A stretch of DNA of 64,000 nt from Muricea muricata (Eukaryota > Cnidaria > Anthozoa > Malacalcyonacea > Plexauridae). A model generated the notes under the pieces. The model was not told the origin of the DNA. It worked only from the letters and a program-made list of their open reading frames with translations, and ran no database searches. How positions within the stretch are numbered: the first letter of the stretch is position 1; every line of letters starts with the position of its first letter. The stretch spans positions 8,326,115 through 8,390,114 of the forward strand of contig OY979729.1 in assembly GCA_963855995.1 (NCBI GenBank), written 5' to 3'. Of this stretch, positions 58,001-61,000 are shown piece after piece. Both the position numbers and the translations under genes were made by a program.

Positions 58001-61000
58001 TTTGCACCTGTAGGGGAATTTGAATGTAACCAAAGTAGTACCAGAGCATGCGAATAGTACAGAGCCTTATTTTTTCGCTACACGCGTTATTAGAAAACAA
58101 AAGAAAGGCTCTGCTCAAAGTGGCAATGCCTGCGAACAGGTAGAGGGTAAATCAATTATGGTTTCGTAGCACTTTTTTGCTACATAATGAAAACGAGTCT
58201 TACCAACACGACGTTGGACGGGGGGATCCCCATAAAAACATCGTTTCAATACCTTTTCACGTTCCTCTCTTAGTCTGTGAAGAGCGACATTCTCTTCACG
58301 AAATTTCTCGATTTCTTTTTCCAACTCCTGTAGTTTATCTCGAACAGCATTACTCATTCCGGAATTGAGGCCAGGATTCGTTTCAGAGTTCAGTCCAGAA
58401 TTCGCTCTGGAACTTAGTCCAGAATTCATTGCGGGATTGAGAACAGGATTCATTTCAGAGTTCGCTCCAGAATTCACTCTGGAACAGAACCCTGAATTCA
58501 TTCCGATATTCAGTCCCGGATCCATTCCAGAATTCCGGAAAGGGTTCGTGCCGGAGTGCAGTCCATCGTCAGCATCCAGTCTGAATGCGGCAGCAGGAGG
58601 TGCGGATTGCTGTGGCATCGGACGATTTTGGTTCAATTGAGTCGTCTTGAAATAAAAATAAAGTGATTTCTATAGGGTGTATAACTGAAGATCACGGATT
58701 CTGGGGCTGGTTGTTCCAGGGGTTTTTCAGGGGGTTTTCTTGGGTCCGTTTTTTGCAGAGAAAATTGAGATTAATTGTAAACTGGTCAGGTCATTGTATA
58801 TCGACTATTATTTTATTCATTATACGACTTTTATTGTGTTGTGAGTGTGGATTCGAGGCACTTTTACTAAATCCAACTAAAAAATAATTTCCATCCGTGA
58901 CGATTCAACTCAAACAATTTCAGTTCAAACGCGCAGAACACTTTTGTGAAAAAATTGAGTTGCAAAACTCAAATGAAGTTTGAGTTTTGCAGGGTGTTTT
59001 ACGCTCCGTTTAGCTCGATGCACTACCAATACTGCAACTTTTGGCTATATTTTCATGACAGGCAATAATACAGACACAAAAAAACTGATTGTTCGTTCTT
59101 TGTATCGTTCGTTTTTGCAACGCAATTCTACTCTTGAGAGATGTAAAATTGGCAGATACGAGTCTTCATTACATTTGTCAAACATTCTTCACTAACTAAT
59201 ATCCCTTAAGCCAAATTTGGATCACGCTCCCGTTGATTTTGAGAGACACTCAACTCAAATATTAAACACTAAATATGCAGTTGTATACATACAATTACTG
59301 ACAAAACACTTTCGGGCACTCTTAAAAAGTTCTCTAAACCTTGCGACTATCAATCAAAGATTATAAATAGCTGTATATATCCCCCTCCCCCCTTACCAAT
59401 GTTGGTGCACGATATCAAGTACTTGTTAACAGCATATTGAGAACAAATTGATTTAAAACAGCATTGCAATGGGGGCATGGGGCACGAGCATAGTAGCAGA
59501 ATACACACGTAAAAACGTACAAGTTGTTACAAACCTGCAAACAAGTTGTAACAAGTTTGTTCACAAGTTGTTCACAAGATGTATTTGCACTGCTTGTTCC
59601 GAATTTGTTGGAACAAGTTTGGAACAAGCTGTTGACAAATTGTAACAAGCTTGATGGGACTATCAGACCTGTTACAAGATTGTTCCAACAGACTGATACA
59701 GCATGATATAACAATATTGTTACAGCCTTGTTTTGTCAATCTTGTAACAAACTTGCTACAACAGGATTGTATCAGAGTTGTTAGAACAACCTTGTAACAA
59801 GTCTGATATTTTCGTCAAGCTTGTTACAAGTTGTCAACAAGTTTGGAACAACTTGTTGACAAACTTGGTACAAGCAGTGCGAACACATCTTGTTGACGGC
59901 TTGTCTGCAGACTTGTTACGAGTTGTGAGATTTTCATGTGTGTACCCAAACTGCCCGAAGGGTTTTGTCAATGATTGTAGGTGTCCTTTTCAGATAGAAA
60001 TTTTTTAATTTGGTCGTTCAATGATACTCGTCACTTATCCGCCGTTTCAAGCTTAATGGGCTTCGAAAACCGGCCCTTGGACAAATTTGTCATCGCTCTT
60101 AACATCGCGATACGGTCTAAAGCATGAGGTTTTTTATTCAATATAGATTTTGGGTGCTTTAGGTAATCGGAGATTAAAGTTTTCAGAAAAACTCACAATA
60201 CCGTTTCAACTGACAGAGAAGGCTATTTGTATTCGTAGTCATCATTCATTATTGGGGAACTAGTATAACATATCGTATTACGTCTAGGTTAAGGGATTGG
60301 CTAATTACTAAAACACAAGTTGTAGCGATCACGCTGTGCGAAGAGCTTATGTGAAAATATATTTTATTACTTTTAAAATGATCAATTATCGCTATGGTTC
60401 CAGGTTGTCGTAAACAAACTTTATACCTCGCATTTCGTCGCTTTCAACTGAGGGAACAATTTCTTTACAAGCGCTGACGTGGGTGGCGTGGAAGAAATGG
60501 GCACCATTTTGGTGTTCTGCGCATGCGCACTTCTCCGCTCAACCTTCTCATCAGGTGTCGAAGTGTTCAATGCGTGTAAGACGTCATCGTTGACGTCGCT
60601 GACATCCAAAGCATTATTCTCGTCCCAGGTTTTTGTATCGTCAAAACCATCGGAAAGCGCCAGCGAGGAACGAACAGCGGTCACTGGAAAATATTTCGGA
60701 AACTAAAGGTCGAAGATCATAGAAAGAGGATCTTAAAATTAGTAGAATTGTGACGTTTGGTGGCGAAATGTGAAAATGTAATCTTAAGAAGTTTGCAAAT
60801 TTTGTATATATTGCATTATGCGGGGAATGACAGCGGGTTTTCTTCGTAACAGCGATCGAAAAGCGCCTGTTTCTGACGAATCATATTCATCTTCACGACG
60901 AATCACATTTAAATAGACATTTAATGGCCAAAAGCATGGTCTTTCCGAATGTTAAATAACTATTTAGGCCATGTATGGATTAAATATTGAGCGCGTTCGA

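Noticed and set aside
58365-58640. Plus-strand frame rich in EFxPEF repeats
   Set aside because: Antisense shadow of the CENPJ Asn/Ser/Gly repeat exon.
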